Shown here: piece by piece, positions 5,840 to 6,024 of the stretch
Numbering within the stretch: position 1 is the stretch's first letter
Layout: every line of letters starts with the position of its first letter
Assembly (NCBI GenBank): GCA_947463975.1
Contig: CANHUW010000103.1
Location: forward strand, 1-6,024
DNA length: 6,024 bases
Reading direction: 5' to 3'
From: Bacteroidota bacterium
Lineage (GTDB): Bacteria; Bacteroidota; Bacteroidia; Chitinophagales; Chitinophagaceae
Made by a program: the position numbers and the translations under genes
The notes under the pieces: generated by a model
Database searches by the model: none
Seen by the model: only the letters and a program-made list of their open reading frames with translations
Told to the model about the DNA's origin: nothing

Positions 5840-6024
5840 TTATAATTTAACTATTACTACCATTGTTGCTGTAGTTTGTTGATTGCTATTATGCGTGTAT
5901 TTAAAAATGGGGTCTTTTGAATTATACCTTTTCAACTCTGAACGCCATAATACTTTTGGCGAAATTTGATAATCGTAATTGATAGAAGCGCCTAATGTTT
6001 GATACCCATTTGGAGTTGAAGTGG
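5840..6024 (-). CDS. C-terminus of a probable outer-membrane beta-barrel protein (5' end outside window)
   Basis: The minus strand is open from the right edge to a TAA at 5842-5840, giving 61 codons of a partial gene. The translation (TSTPNGYQTLGASINYDYQI, then SPKVLWRSELKRYNSKDPIF, then KYTHNSNQQTTATMVVIVKL) has the shape of the last strands of an OmpL-like/putative porin barrel of Bacteroidota. It shows 'NYDYQISPKVLWRSELKRY' as a strand-turn-strand, then a loop containing the SKDPIFK segment, then a final hydrophobic strand (TTATMVVIVKL). It ends in leucine rather than the more common phenylalanine. It converges with the yqgE remnant, ending 3 bp from it. The family is a tentative call from a short tail. 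Confidence 0.65.
   Translation of the reverse strand, partial: TSTPNGYQTLGASINYDYQISPKVLWRSELKRYNSKDPIFKYTHNSNQQTTATMVVIVKL

Noticed and set aside
1..6024. CRISPR arrays, tRNA or rRNA genes
   Set aside because: No regularly spaced repeats and no cloverleaf or rRNA-like sequence were seen on either strand.

Overview
The window looks like a chromosomal segment of a Bacteroidota bacterium, probably from the Chitinophagaceae/Sphingobacteriia side. The grounds are the low GC content, weak or absent Shine-Dalgarno sequences, signal peptides ending in the typical '..AQ' context, DUF2490 and OmpL-like outer-membrane barrels, and an S9D glutamyl endopeptidase-like peptidase. All family calls come from reading the translations against remembered family patterns; no database search was run.

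Layout, left to right. (1) The 3' end of an unidentified + strand gene (to 250). It converges with and overlaps by 11 bp the end of the next gene, and has a terminator-like hairpin just past its stop. (2) A tight minus-strand operon at 2239-240: a VTC-domain polyphosphate polymerase-like protein, a DUF4956 membrane protein overlapping it by 4 nt (ATGA), and a DUF2490 outer-membrane barrel protein 6 nt further on. This block is visibly more AT-rich than the genes to its right. (3) A + strand yqgE/algH-family gene (2304-2756), divergent from the operon across a 64-nt spacer, with a short, atypical C-terminus. (4) A 423-bp stretch without an intact gene. It holds a decayed minus-strand gene remnant (2796-3044, in-frame TGA, probable internal deletion), a perfect 17-bp inverted repeat next to its start, and a 16-bp terminator hairpin for the peptidase. 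(5) A large secreted S9-family serine peptidase on the minus strand (5597-3180) with an intact Ser-Asp-His triad. (6) A second, truncated copy of the 3' part of yqgE (about 5625-5837) directly upstream of the peptidase start. (7) The C-terminus of a probable outer-membrane beta-barrel protein on the minus strand, running off the right edge.

Two points matter most. The VTC/DUF4956/DUF2490 operon places a predicted cytosolic polyphosphate-type polymerase, an inner-membrane protein and an outer-membrane barrel under one transcript, which suggests an envelope-spanning polyanion synthesis or export module. Separately, the yqgE duplication (111/128 bases identical by hand alignment) brackets the peptidase gene, and with the neighbouring decayed gene it marks 2600-5840 as a rearranged region. 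The upstream part of the longest peptidase reading frame runs antisense through the yqgE remnant, so the longest-ORF start is misleading.
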